Virus record (IMG/VR): IMGVR_UViG_3300025151_008277
Location: 1-64,000 of that record
Origin: a virus
Reading direction: 5' to 3' (one strand)
DNA: 64,000 bases
Shown: one piece after another, positions 47,287-56,069 of the stretch
Layout: each line of letters begins with the position of its first letter
How positions within the stretch are numbered: position 1 is the stretch's first letter
Notes under the pieces: model-generated
The model's input: only the letters and a program-made list of their open reading frames with translations
What the model was told of the DNA's origin: nothing
Database searches by the model: none
Position numbers and translations under genes: made by a program

Positions 47287-48672
47287 TTATGCCCTTTCCC
47301 CGTATTCTCCAGCGGATAGCTCTATATCATCAATCTCATCATTCTCGTTCAAGGACTCATCCTCGTATACGGTCATTGTACGATAATCTACTCCAAGTCT
47401 GGTTACACCGTTGTTTCTACCAAAGCGGTTTTTCATAACGTTAAGATGAATAGCATTATCTTCTTTATCTTGATCAGTACGAAATATACCAAACACAGCA
47501 TCGGCTGTTGCTCCAGTACCATAACTCTCACTCACAGAAGACATCCCCGGGCCGTTTCTATCATAGATTTGAGTTTGACTGGTAGAACCTGCGCCACTAT
47601 AACCAGTACGATTTAATTGCGTAGCTGTTATGACAGGGCACTGAAACTCGTAAGAAAGCGCTCTCAACTGCTCACTTATATTCTTTATTTTTTCATATGA
47701 ATTATTACCATCTCCTGCAAGAAGATTAAGATAATCCACAACAATCATATCTGGATTAAATTTTTTAGTAGATACAATCTGCTTAATATAAGTTTTAAGT
47801 ACAGAAGGTGTTACGGTATTAGGTGGGTATTCTTTAACAATAAGACCAGTATCTGGTCTTAACATTCTAAAGTTATCAGCTCCTTTTTTAATCTCACTAA
47901 CTTTAGTTTTAAGCTCTCTGTTATCAATTTGGGATATAGTAGATGTAATTCGAATGTTATACATTTGCTCGGACATTTCGAGACTAAACAATATAACTTT
48001 TTTATTTTGCTTCATTGCATTGATAGCCATATTATGCAAAAATATAGACTTACCAACATTAGTTTCACCAGCAAAGATATACATTGATCTACCTTCTTGT
48101 AAGAAACCTCCTTGAAGTATCTCATCCATCCAATCTAAACCAGTTTTAATATGATTAGTTTCAGTAAGTAGATCATCAATATGCTTTTGTATATCGTCAA
48201 AATAATTATGACCTTCGCTGCTACGTAAACTATAACCAATAATTTTTTCTACTGAATTATAAAACGTAATTAGATCATCTTTATCAGAAACAGAATCCCA
48301 TTTTTCCGCAATTCGAAGTAAGGTGTTTTGAAAACTTTGTAGCTTAAGAAACTTCTCGGCGTGGTCTAAAAGAGTGTTATACTCTACTTCTTCATCAATT
48401 TCATCGGAAGATTTTTTTACTACAGAATAAGCTTCCTTGAGTTTATCACTACTAAGGAATGCAGATAATTCCGCGCTTGTAGGTCTTTTGTTAAATTTAG
48501 AAAAATACTTCTGTAGTAACTCAATAAGTTTTTTATTATGCTTATTGCTAAATAAATCGGAATTAAGATAAGGTATAACTACAGAAAGAAACTGCTCATT
48601 TTCTAAGCAGTTTTTCATAATTAACCTTTCTATGTATTCAAAATCTTCTTTAAGATTGCTATCTTTTGTCAT
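47287..48672 (-). CDS. gp41: Replicative DNA helicase gp41 (DnaB-like)
   Basis: A 461-residue protein (T4 gp41 is 475). The N-terminal helical domain is followed by a RecA-type core: Walker A FAGETNVGKSIFLHNMAIN (about 204-222), then VILFSLEMSE, Walker B DMIVVDYLNLL, and VITATQLNRTGY (H3/H4 loop). It ends acidic. It unwinds DNA as a hexamer with gp61. ATG 48672. Confidence 0.95.
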   Translation of the reverse strand: MTKDSNLKEDFEYIERLIMKNCLENEQFLSVVIPYLNSDLFSNKHNKKLIELLQKYFSKFNKRPTSAELSAFLSSDKLKEAYSVVKKSSDEIDEEVEYNTLLDHAEKFLKLQSFQNTLLRIAEKWDSVSDKDDLITFYNSVEKIIGYSLRSSEGHNYFDDIQKHIDDLLTETNHIKTGLDWMDEILQGGFLQEGRSMYIFAGETNVGKSIFLHNMAINAMKQNKKVILFSLEMSEQMYNIRITSTISQIDNRELKTKVSEIKKGADNFRMLRPDTGLIVKEYPPNTVTPSVLKTYIKQIVSTKKFNPDMIVVDYLNLLAGDGNNSYEKIKNISEQLRALSYEFQCPVITATQLNRTGYSGAGSTSQTQIYDRNGPGMSSVSESYGTGATADAVFGIFRTDQDKEDNAIHLNVMKNRFGRNNGVTRLGVDYRTMTVYEDESLNENDEIDDIELSAGEYGERA

Positions 48673-49366
48673 ATATTGTTTTTAAGGATTCGTAAAAGTA
48701 TTGCTCTGATTCACGAAATTCATCAGTAAACTTAGTTAGTCCTGGTGAACCATGAACAACATGAACAGGTACAGTACCTAGTATAATGCCAGCTTGAAAA
48801 CAATCAACAGAAAATTTTAGATCATAATGATGAAAGCCTTTTATGTTTTCATCAAACGTAATATTTTTTTCAATAAGTTTTTTTGGTTGTATAGCGAGAA
48901 ATAAACCGTCAAGAAGAATCACCCTTTTACCTATCTCACCGAATATAGTAGGCATATAATTATCTCCGTGCTTGTGACTCACGACTCCTGACCACGAGGT
49001 TTTATCAGACATTAGATGCCACAATAACGGTTTTTTTATCTTAAGACGAGAACCACCAGCAAGCCCACAAACATCAAACTTTTTAAAACCATCAAAAACC
49101 TTTTCTACGAAACTACTGCTATCAATATATACATCATCGTGAGCAAAAATAACACAATCCCACTTATCATCTATATTTTCATTGTATAGCTCGCATAAAC
49201 CTTTTTTATTGTTATTGTAGAATCTTACGTAGCCATCATACTTTAAATCATCTAAGCTCTTGTATAAAAGAGTATCAGTATAATCTTCTTTTTGAGTAGC
49301 GCTAACTACTAAAACCTTATCATATGAAAAATCCCGTCGAGGCTTGAAACGTATCATATTGCTCAT
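48659..49366 (-). CDS. GT-A type glycosyltransferase
   Basis: A 235-residue protein. The GT-A nucleotide-sugar fold is indicated by VLVVSATQKEDY, the DxD-type metal motif FAHDDVYID (about 74-82), and a later HHYDLKFSVDCFQAG acceptor/catalytic segment. It resembles family-2-like transferases that modify glycans. The gene overlaps the Gat gene by 47 nt and the helicase by 14. With the dTDP-sugar genes it could modify virion glycoproteins or modified DNA bases (inference). Confidence 0.75.
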   Translation of the reverse strand: MSNMIRFKPRRDFSYDKVLVVSATQKEDYTDTLLYKSLDDLKYDGYVRFYNNNKKGLCELYNENIDDKWDCVIFAHDDVYIDSSSFVEKVFDGFKKFDVCGLAGGSRLKIKKPLLWHLMSDKTSWSGVVSHKHGDNYMPTIFGEIGKRVILLDGLFLAIQPKKLIEKNITFDENIKGFHHYDLKFSVDCFQAGIILGTVPVHVVHGSPGLTKFTDEFRESEQYFYESLKTIYDKR

Positions 49367-49952
49367 ATTTTTGCTTAGTGAAATTAAATCTATAAATTAT
49401 ACCCTCATCTAATAATTTCCAATCATATACAGGTTTAGAGCTAATATTTCTCCCATCAGTATAGACTGTACTACCAGATCGAAAAACAAATAACTCAGAA
49501 GTTTTTGAATCATACAACCAACAACCAAACGTACCTTCTAGTTCTTGTAAAGTTTGTTTAAGACCTATTTTATCTATCATAGGTAGTATAATACTACTAT
49601 CGACTTCGTTAACAGTACCGTCAGGTAGATACTTATCATATTTTGATTTCAGTTTATCAAAATTACTAAGCACTCCATTATGAGCTAAATATTTTTCTTT
49701 ATATTCGAAAGGGTGAGTTGTAGCTTCTGAAAAGTCTCTCTTAGATGAAGTAGGGGATTGTAGATGACCGAGATAAAATACAGTATCGTCTTCGAAGTCT
49801 ATTTTTTTATCGAAGTCAGTATCTTTAATAACCTTAATAGTGTTACTTATATTAAATTTAATAACCCCATACGCGAAGTTACCTCTCTCTTTATTGAGGT
49901 GAAATAAATGATCGAAGCCGTGTCTATCAGGAGATCCTATTATACCGCACAT
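49320..49952 (-). CDS. Class II glutamine amidotransferase (Gat of preQ0/archaeosine pathway)
   Basis: A 210-residue protein. MCGIIGSPDR exposes the catalytic N-terminal Cys after Met removal; GHLQSPTS, HNGVLSNFDKLKSKY and VDSSIILPMI match the glutaminase fold of GlmS/PurF type. No synthetase domain is attached. It follows QueC by 2 nt; in other phages the two are fused as Gat-QueC and thought to give the amidine of archaeosine from preQ0. Here they are separate genes in the order queC then gat. Confidence 0.85.
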   Translation of the reverse strand: MCGIIGSPDRHGFDHLFHLNKERGNFAYGVIKFNISNTIKVIKDTDFDKKIDFEDDTVFYLGHLQSPTSSKRDFSEATTHPFEYKEKYLAHNGVLSNFDKLKSKYDKYLPDGTVNEVDSSIILPMIDKIGLKQTLQELEGTFGCWLYDSKTSELFVFRSGSTVYTDGRNISSKPVYDWKLLDEGIIYRFNFTKQKYEQYDTFQASTGFFI

Positions 49953-49954
49953 AA

Positions 49955-50644
49955 TTACTCATTCCATGGTATATCATTTCTTTCATATTGCAACGGATCT
50001 TTAATACCAGCATCTAAAAATCCCTTGATACGAGAACTACAAGCAGTACAGTGACCACACGCTTTATCTCTACCTTCATAACAAGTCCATGTATCAACAA
50101 AGGATACATCATGTTCTACCCCTTTGAGAATAATGTCTCTCTTAGTTAGAGTAATTAAAGGTGCTAATATATTAATCTTATTCTTCCTATTGAGAGCGAT
50201 AAGATTATTAATACTATCAAGAAATTCAGTACTACCATCCCAGTATCCTGCTTGACTATCAATTAAAGCTGCGCCGTGATAAACAGTATCTGCGCCTACG
50301 CTTTCTGCATATGCGCACGCAATAGATAATAACATTTGATTTCTAAAAGGCACATAATTAACAGTTTGCGCATCTCCAAGAACATCTTTTGTCTTAGCAA
50401 CATCAATACCGTTATTAGTTAAAGAAGAAGTTGAAGCAATATCTCTAAAAAAAGATAAATTTATCTCTTTATAAGCTTCTCCAGATTGCTTTTTTGCACA
50501 GTCAATTTCTTTTATATGTCTTTGACCGTAATTAAATGTAATAGGAAATACTTGCGTATGTTTACTTCTAGCATAACTTCTAGCATACGCAAGTATGACA
50601 CTACTGTCTATTCCCCCACTTACTGGAACTACTGCTTTACTCAT
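49955..50644 (-). CDS. queC: 7-cyano-7-deazaguanine synthase QueC
   Basis: A 229-residue protein, the normal QueC length. The ATP-pyrophosphatase P-loop VPVSGGIDSSVILAYA (7-22), ITFNYGQRH, VPFRNQMLL and the zinc site CYEGRDKACGHCTACSSR near the C-terminus are diagnostic. It makes preQ0 from 7-carboxy-7-deazaguanine, ATP and ammonia. It overlaps uvsX by 8 nt, so it is expressed with replication genes. With FolE2 and Gat it suggests 7-deazaguanine DNA modification. Confidence 0.96.
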   Translation of the reverse strand: MSKAVVPVSGGIDSSVILAYARSYARSKHTQVFPITFNYGQRHIKEIDCAKKQSGEAYKEINLSFFRDIASTSSLTNNGIDVAKTKDVLGDAQTVNYVPFRNQMLLSIACAYAESVGADTVYHGAALIDSQAGYWDGSTEFLDSINNLIALNRKNKINILAPLITLTKRDIILKGVEHDVSFVDTWTCYEGRDKACGHCTACSSRIKGFLDAGIKDPLQYERNDIPWNE

Positions 50645-51737
50645 CTTCGTCTATTATATCAGGTATTGCGTTTTCGTTCAACTCTTTACCGTAACGATAT
50701 TTTTCTTTAATAGACTCTTCTAGTTTAACTAGAATCTTATCCCAGAGTTCCTCGTCGTTTCTCCAGTTTTTATAATACCCTAATTTTTTATCATCCATAA
50801 CGAACGTTGAACCAGTTTGCTCAATTACTCCATGAGAAACAGCAACATCGCGTAGACCTGAAAATTTATCTAATCCAGTTTTAAAATTAAGATATGACTC
50901 GCATTGCAAAAATGCAGGTACGAACCTATTTTTGACGGTTAACATTCTTAATGTGACACCGCTGTAGTTTCGAGATTCTGAAATAGCAACATCATTGTCA
51001 TTACTCGAATCTGTTTTTTCTTTCTTGGCAGCCATTTGTACGAGAATTGACGCCATATAAATAGGTCCTGAACCACCTGCTTGTTGTTTTACTAAAGTAG
51101 GGTGCAATGCACCAGGATCAGCATATGTATGATTACTAGCAATAATGGTAGTACCAGTTACTGCTGCCTTGTATGTAATCATACGCATCATGGATTTGAG
51201 CTGCTTTGCACGTAGACCCATATCCATTGCACCCTTTCCAGCACCAGCGTCGTTAATTTCCTTTTCTGATGCTAAATTACCTAATGAATCAATAGAAATA
51301 ATAAACTTACCGTGTAACTCAGGCTCCTTTTCTACATTATCAAGAAATGTCATAATTTGATTACGACAAGTCTCTACAGTATCAACAGGTACATACTTTA
51401 CGTTTTTGCTATCAAGTCCGACACCCTCTGCGCTAGCTTTATCAACAGCCACCTCAGTATCAAAAATGACAGGAATCAGATTCATTTTTTGAGCATTAGC
51501 AAGAATTTTATTTAGAATAAAAGTCTTACCACAACCTGATTCACCTGCAAAGATAGTAATTCTACCTTTAGGTACGCCACCGTATAAAGAACCTGATAGA
51601 ATTGTATTCAAGGCCATGCAACCAGTATCAATCCAATCAGTTACGTTACTCAAAGTATTATCTTCAAGTACTGTAGCATTCGCGTTTAGTTTTTGTAAAC
51701 TAGCAAAAGCTTTATCGGCAAGTTTATTAATATCCAT
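50637..51737 (-). CDS. uvsX: RecA-like recombinase UvsX
   Basis: A 366-residue protein (T4 UvsX is 391). Walker A FAGESGCGKTFILNKIL (about 63-79), IISIDSLGNLASEKE (Walker B) and TIIASNHTYADPGALHP (strand-exchange loop) match the RecA/UvsX core; the C-terminus is acidic (IPDIIDEDE). It forms filaments for recombination-dependent replication with UvsY and gp32. Confidence 0.95.
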   Translation of the reverse strand: MDINKLADKAFASLQKLNANATVLEDNTLSNVTDWIDTGCMALNTILSGSLYGGVPKGRITIFAGESGCGKTFILNKILANAQKMNLIPVIFDTEVAVDKASAEGVGLDSKNVKYVPVDTVETCRNQIMTFLDNVEKEPELHGKFIISIDSLGNLASEKEINDAGAGKGAMDMGLRAKQLKSMMRMITYKAAVTGTTIIASNHTYADPGALHPTLVKQQAGGSGPIYMASILVQMAAKKEKTDSSNDNDVAISESRNYSGVTLRMLTVKNRFVPAFLQCESYLNFKTGLDKFSGLRDVAVSHGVIEQTGSTFVMDDKKLGYYKNWRNDEELWDKILVKLEESIKEKYRYGKELNENAIPDIIDEDE

Positions 51738-51739
51738 AA

Positions 51740-52105
51740 TTATTTCTCGAATAGTTCAACTACTGGCTCTTCTTCAGTAGCTTGAGGTACTTCTTCAGCT
51801 TTAAAATTAATCTTAGTAAAATAATGCTCTAAGATTTTATCAGTGAGAGTAACATCTACAGGTGTAATATTACTCTTGCTAAAGTGAAATAAGCTTACCC
51901 TATCTCCATTTTCAGCTGGAGTAATAAACTCATTAAAGAAAAGAGGAATAACATCTACTTTCATTTGATGAGCTTCATTCGGAGAAACCATAATCATAGC
52001 AGGATTCTTTAGTACATATGTACTATCAGTCTCTTCTGCTAGTTCACCGAAACACGTTCGGCCGATGCCATCATTAAAAACTACTAACTTATAATTTTCG
52101 TACAT
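51740..52105 (-). CDS. Small Sm-like beta-barrel hypothetical protein
   Basis: A 121-residue protein. The first 80 residues have short strands (GRTCFGELAEETDSTYVLKN) spaced as in an Sm/SH3-like barrel, followed by an acidic, Pro-rich tail. It lies between the polymerase and uvsX, 2 nt from the latter. Small proteins of this kind occur near DNA metabolism genes in marine T4-like phages. Fold assignment is weak. Confidence 0.6.
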   Translation of the reverse strand: MYENYKLVVFNDGIGRTCFGELAEETDSTYVLKNPAMIMVSPNEAHQMKVDVIPLFFNEFITPAENGDRVSLFHFSKSNITPVDVTLTDKILEHYFTKINFKAEEVPQATEEEPVVELFEK

Positions 52106-52135
52106 ACAACAATAATAACATATGGTTTTTATTAA

Positions 52136-54814
52136 TCAACGGTCTATTTTAAAGAAATCAAATAAATCTGTTTGATATGCTTCACCAGGCTTATACGGTC
52201 GCCATTTGACTGAATCATAAAATCTTTCTATTACTTGAAACAGAATTTTTTCAAACATCTTTTCGTAGTCTACTAAGAATAAACTCTTAAATTCATCAGG
52301 AAAGTTATACTTAAACGCTAAGCTGTTGCACCCATATTTGTTAGGTTGTTGTACGTAGAAGTATCTTACCTTATCTCCAGAACCAATAGTTTCGTACTTA
52401 CCGCTAAGATTAAACTCTTCTAATAATTCATTGTAAAATATAGATGACTTAACGTGTATAGGTGTACCTTTACCAATGGTAAAATTATCAGCTTTAATAG
52501 CATACTTATCGTAATCTTTTATACCCATTACAAATGCTATATCTTCTACAGGTAAGCTAGAAAACAATTGGTATACCTTATCAAACATCTCATTAGTCTT
52601 AGCTTGATCCCGTGTCATGATCATATTTTCAATAATACCTCTCACATGAGGCTTGATAGGTTCTGGCATAGTAGTGCGCACTACTTCTACTCCAGTATAC
52701 TTGAAAGTATTACAAGGGTCTCCTTCATCATCTAGTTTATGAAGTACGTATCTTTTCTTCTGCAAAAACATACCCTTATCGCAAATAGATTCTCTCTTAA
52801 AGACGAACCTCGGGTCGATGGTATTAAGTGTATTTCTAGCCCAAGTCTCAATATGCTTATTGAGATAGTCTTCTATATTTTGAACTAAATCATACACCTC
52901 AGGTTTAACGACAATATTTTTCGTTGCAGGAGAATGCGCTTCGATAAAAAGAGGTATATTCATATGCTCAAGTAAAGGTGATATAGTAACATAACTTGAG
53001 TCAGTATCATTGTATATAACCGGGTCATTATTTTTAAGATCTTCATCAGAGAGATTAGTATGCTCTTTAATGTAGTTTCTTAGTATAACATTACTTTGTT
53101 TAATTACATCCTGTCCTGTAAGTGTAATAGACCTTGCAATATCACCATCACCCATTTGAGAGTGTTTATTACCAAAGTAGCCATATATTCGATTGATAAG
53201 AATTTTTAGAGTAAGCTGATAAATTTTAGCTTGGTTAATCTTAGTAGGTAATTCCCCAATACGTTTATTAATTTTCTCCTTTTCTTTTGTATCAGTAATA
53301 TCATCTACTTTATTTTTAAGATCAGTTAACTCTTTTTTAAGTTCGATCATTAAGTCTTTCTTCTCTCTTCTAATCTTATAGAAGTGTTCTGATATGGTAG
53401 GGAAAATACCTTTAGGTTCTTGAAAGAATAGTTTCTTTGCTCTTGTAACAGCTATTTTATTCTTTTTAATCCACTTAACAAAATTAGGTTTTGAGAACTT
53501 GAAGTCTTCGTTATTGATTGACTTTACATAAACAGTATCATCATCAGTAAAGGTAATTTCTCCAAACTTAGTTTCAGGACTAAGATTAAGAGTAATCATA
53601 GTAGAAGGGTATAGAGAGTTAGCATCAAATGATATAATATTGTCTTGAAATCCTCGCTGTGGTTCACTTACGTAAGCTCCTTCATACTTCTCTGTACGAG
53701 ATTTATCTTTAATGAATGTAGGGATAACTCGAGGGTCTTCACCTCTACGAGCTTGAATTATAGCTCTTCCATTTACAGTACTAATGGTGCCTAGAGCAGC
53801 ATTAAATGGAGTTAAACCAATATAAGATAACATTCTTACAAGATCTAAGAATTGTAATTTTTCATCAAGTTTGCAGAGAAGAGTAACGTCTTGAATATTG
53901 TAATCTACGAATGTCTTCCAGTCTTTTTTAGCAAGAGTAGCTAAGTTAGTATTATTAGTATCTATCTTTCTACCTACTCCTTCGTATTCACCAATTGAGT
54001 CAAGCTTATAACTATCTCTCATACCCATTGAGAATGTTTTGTAGATATCAAGATAGTCAAGCATACTAATACCTTCTACTACATACTTTGTTTGCTCTTT
54101 ACCAAACGTACCTCTGAATTGTCTAGCATAAACAGGTTGTTTAAGTTCTTCACTCATCGGAGAGATCATATTCCGAACATCTTCTCCAAAAACATTTTGT
54201 AAGCGATTTATGATATATGGAATATCAAATGTCTCACTATTCCATCCAGATAAGATATCAGGAGGGTCTTTACGATAGAAGTTGAGGAAGTTCCATAAGA
54301 GGTCTTTTTCTGTCTTACAGTTTACATAAACAACATTATCTAGCTCGGGTTTGTATTCTCCTAGTCCCCATGAATAGTATGTTTTATCTAAAGTATCATA
54401 TACCGTAATAATGTTGATAGGAAACTTAGCATCTTCAGGTTTAGGGAATTCATCAGGAGAATAAACCTCAATATCAAAAAACCAATTCTTTAACGGGAAT
54501 TGATCAAACGTATCACTCTCATTTTCATTCCAATATGAGTCTATAAGAAATTGTTGATAGGGAGTAATGTTCTCAAAAATACGATCAATACCTAGATCTT
54601 GAATTCGAGTTCTTCTATCCTTTTCAGACTTACAAACAATACGTCTGAGCTTCGTACCATACAGAGAGGTAGCAACTTGAAGTCTAGGATTAGAGGTTTC
54701 GTAATAGAAGTAAGGTCGATAATCAACATCAGTAGTTATTCTACCACCGTCTTCCGACCAAGTAAATAACCGCATTTTACGCTCATGCGGCATATATGAT
54801 AAACCTCTATACAT
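52136..54814 (-). CDS. gp43: DNA polymerase gp43 (family B)
   Basis: An 892-residue protein (T4 gp43 is 898). Exonuclease motif I WFFDIEVYSP (112-121) and II DILSGWNSETFDIPYI; polymerase motif A FDANSLYPSTM, motif B KILINRIYGYFGNK and motif C YNDTDSSY are all intact. The C-terminus ends TDLFDFFKIDR, a likely clamp-binding tail. It replicates the genome with proofreading. No inteins or insertions were seen. Confidence 0.98.
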   Translation of the reverse strand: MYRGLSYMPHERKMRLFTWSEDGGRITTDVDYRPYFYYETSNPRLQVATSLYGTKLRRIVCKSEKDRRTRIQDLGIDRIFENITPYQQFLIDSYWNENESDTFDQFPLKNWFFDIEVYSPDEFPKPEDAKFPINIITVYDTLDKTYYSWGLGEYKPELDNVVYVNCKTEKDLLWNFLNFYRKDPPDILSGWNSETFDIPYIINRLQNVFGEDVRNMISPMSEELKQPVYARQFRGTFGKEQTKYVVEGISMLDYLDIYKTFSMGMRDSYKLDSIGEYEGVGRKIDTNNTNLATLAKKDWKTFVDYNIQDVTLLCKLDEKLQFLDLVRMLSYIGLTPFNAALGTISTVNGRAIIQARRGEDPRVIPTFIKDKSRTEKYEGAYVSEPQRGFQDNIISFDANSLYPSTMITLNLSPETKFGEITFTDDDTVYVKSINNEDFKFSKPNFVKWIKKNKIAVTRAKKLFFQEPKGIFPTISEHFYKIRREKKDLMIELKKELTDLKNKVDDITDTKEKEKINKRIGELPTKINQAKIYQLTLKILINRIYGYFGNKHSQMGDGDIARSITLTGQDVIKQSNVILRNYIKEHTNLSDEDLKNNDPVIYNDTDSSYVTISPLLEHMNIPLFIEAHSPATKNIVVKPEVYDLVQNIEDYLNKHIETWARNTLNTIDPRFVFKRESICDKGMFLQKKRYVLHKLDDEGDPCNTFKYTGVEVVRTTMPEPIKPHVRGIIENMIMTRDQAKTNEMFDKVYQLFSSLPVEDIAFVMGIKDYDKYAIKADNFTIGKGTPIHVKSSIFYNELLEEFNLSGKYETIGSGDKVRYFYVQQPNKYGCNSLAFKYNFPDEFKSLFLVDYEKMFEKILFQVIERFYDSVKWRPYKPGEAYQTDLFDFFKIDR

Positions 54815-54838
54815 AAAAGATAGTATAGAGGTTTTCCG

Positions 54839-56068
54839 TTAGTTTACAACTACTTTATTTAGCTTGTTTATATTTTTACGATCCGGATGTCCGTACGGAT
54901 ACTTATATAGCTCTTCGTAAAAACCTATGTTGTCTTCTAACCAACGATTGTTACTGAAAATTTTAGCCTTCTTACTAGCTGACATATAACGCTTACGATC
55001 TGAAACCAAAGCTTTAATTTGATCAATTAGTTCATCCCCAGTTTTAAATTTATAAGGAGCGTTTTTGTATGTAACTAAATCCTGACAAATAGTAGGAATA
55101 CCCATACAGCAACCTTCAATAAATTTGAGATCACTCTTAGCTTTATTAAAGGTATTATCAGCTAAAGGTGCATACATTAACTGACATTTAAGTTCATGAA
55201 TTTTGTATGGATATCTCATTAATCCTTCCCAACCGTGAAATTCGACTTTTCTTTCTCTTACCAAGTCTGCTAGTGGCCCTGGAAAACCTCCAAAAAATAC
55301 CCATTGAAAGTCTTTTACAGTCTTTCTGATCGCATCGTTAACTAAAAAGAAATCATCTTGATGCTTTACCCTTTGGTCAACATCAAAATGAGCTCCAGAA
55401 CCGCAATACAAGATCCTAGGCTTCTTTTTATTATTTTCATAATTTGTAGAGATTTCTGTTCTATCGTAAAAACGATCCATCCAAAACTTAGGTACAAAAT
55501 TAGGAATAACAGTAATTTGTTCATGACCAGTTTTCTCCTGAAAGTATTCTTTCATAAACTGATTGGTGACAGTCATTTCATCTGCCATTTGCATAATCTC
55601 CATTGATGTTTTTCTTATTTCTGGATCTGCAAATGCAGTTTTAAATTTATTATATTCTGGTATATCCTCATGAAAAATAATATCGTCAATCTCGTATATA
55701 AGATTCATATTATTTTGTTTTTGTATATCTTTTAAAAAGCTAAAGTATTCTTTTTGCTGTAATGTAGCTTGACGTTGCACGCGTATGGTTTTTACATTAT
55801 GGAAGAAATTACCCTCTCCTACCATTACAGTACTTCCTGCAATATTAAATTTTTGATTAGCTTTTAGAACTTGTTCAGGCCAAATCATACGCCAGTGACC
55901 ACAACCAGAATAGTCTGCATAAAAATTTAATACTCGATCAAGGTCGTCTTTTTTCTTTTTAGCTTCTTCTTCTTTTAGAGTAGCTTGCGCTAAAGCAGCT
56001 AAACTACCTACCGTTGGTTCTACTGTACTAAATGGTCTTCTTGTTACGTTATTGAAAGGGGATAACAT
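54839..56068 (-). CDS. GT-B type glycosyltransferase (GT4-like)
   Basis: A 409-residue protein. YEIDDIIFHEDIP, KKPRILYCGSGAHFDVD, VFFGGFPGPLADL and SDLKFIEGCCMGIPTIC are typical of GT4-like glycosyltransferases of the GT-B fold, the last being the nucleotide-sugar binding region. It lies between gp46 and gp43 in the replication block. The target could be DNA bases, virion proteins or host glycans. Its presence beside two dTDP-sugar enzymes suggests a shared product. Confidence 0.8.
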   Translation of the reverse strand: MLSPFNNVTRRPFSTVEPTVGSLAALAQATLKEEEAKKKKDDLDRVLNFYADYSGCGHWRMIWPEQVLKANQKFNIAGSTVMVGEGNFFHNVKTIRVQRQATLQQKEYFSFLKDIQKQNNMNLIYEIDDIIFHEDIPEYNKFKTAFADPEIRKTSMEIMQMADEMTVTNQFMKEYFQEKTGHEQITVIPNFVPKFWMDRFYDRTEISTNYENNKKKPRILYCGSGAHFDVDQRVKHQDDFFLVNDAIRKTVKDFQWVFFGGFPGPLADLVRERKVEFHGWEGLMRYPYKIHELKCQLMYAPLADNTFNKAKSDLKFIEGCCMGIPTICQDLVTYKNAPYKFKTGDELIDQIKALVSDRKRYMSASKKAKIFSNNRWLEDNIGFYEELYKYPYGHPDRKNINKLNKVVVN

Positions 56069-56069
56069 A

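Noticed and set aside
47276-47290. ATAAATA on the minus strand just before the DHH gene
   Set aside because: It ends 1 nt before the ATG, overlaps the helicase stop codon, and lies in an early operon; likely chance.
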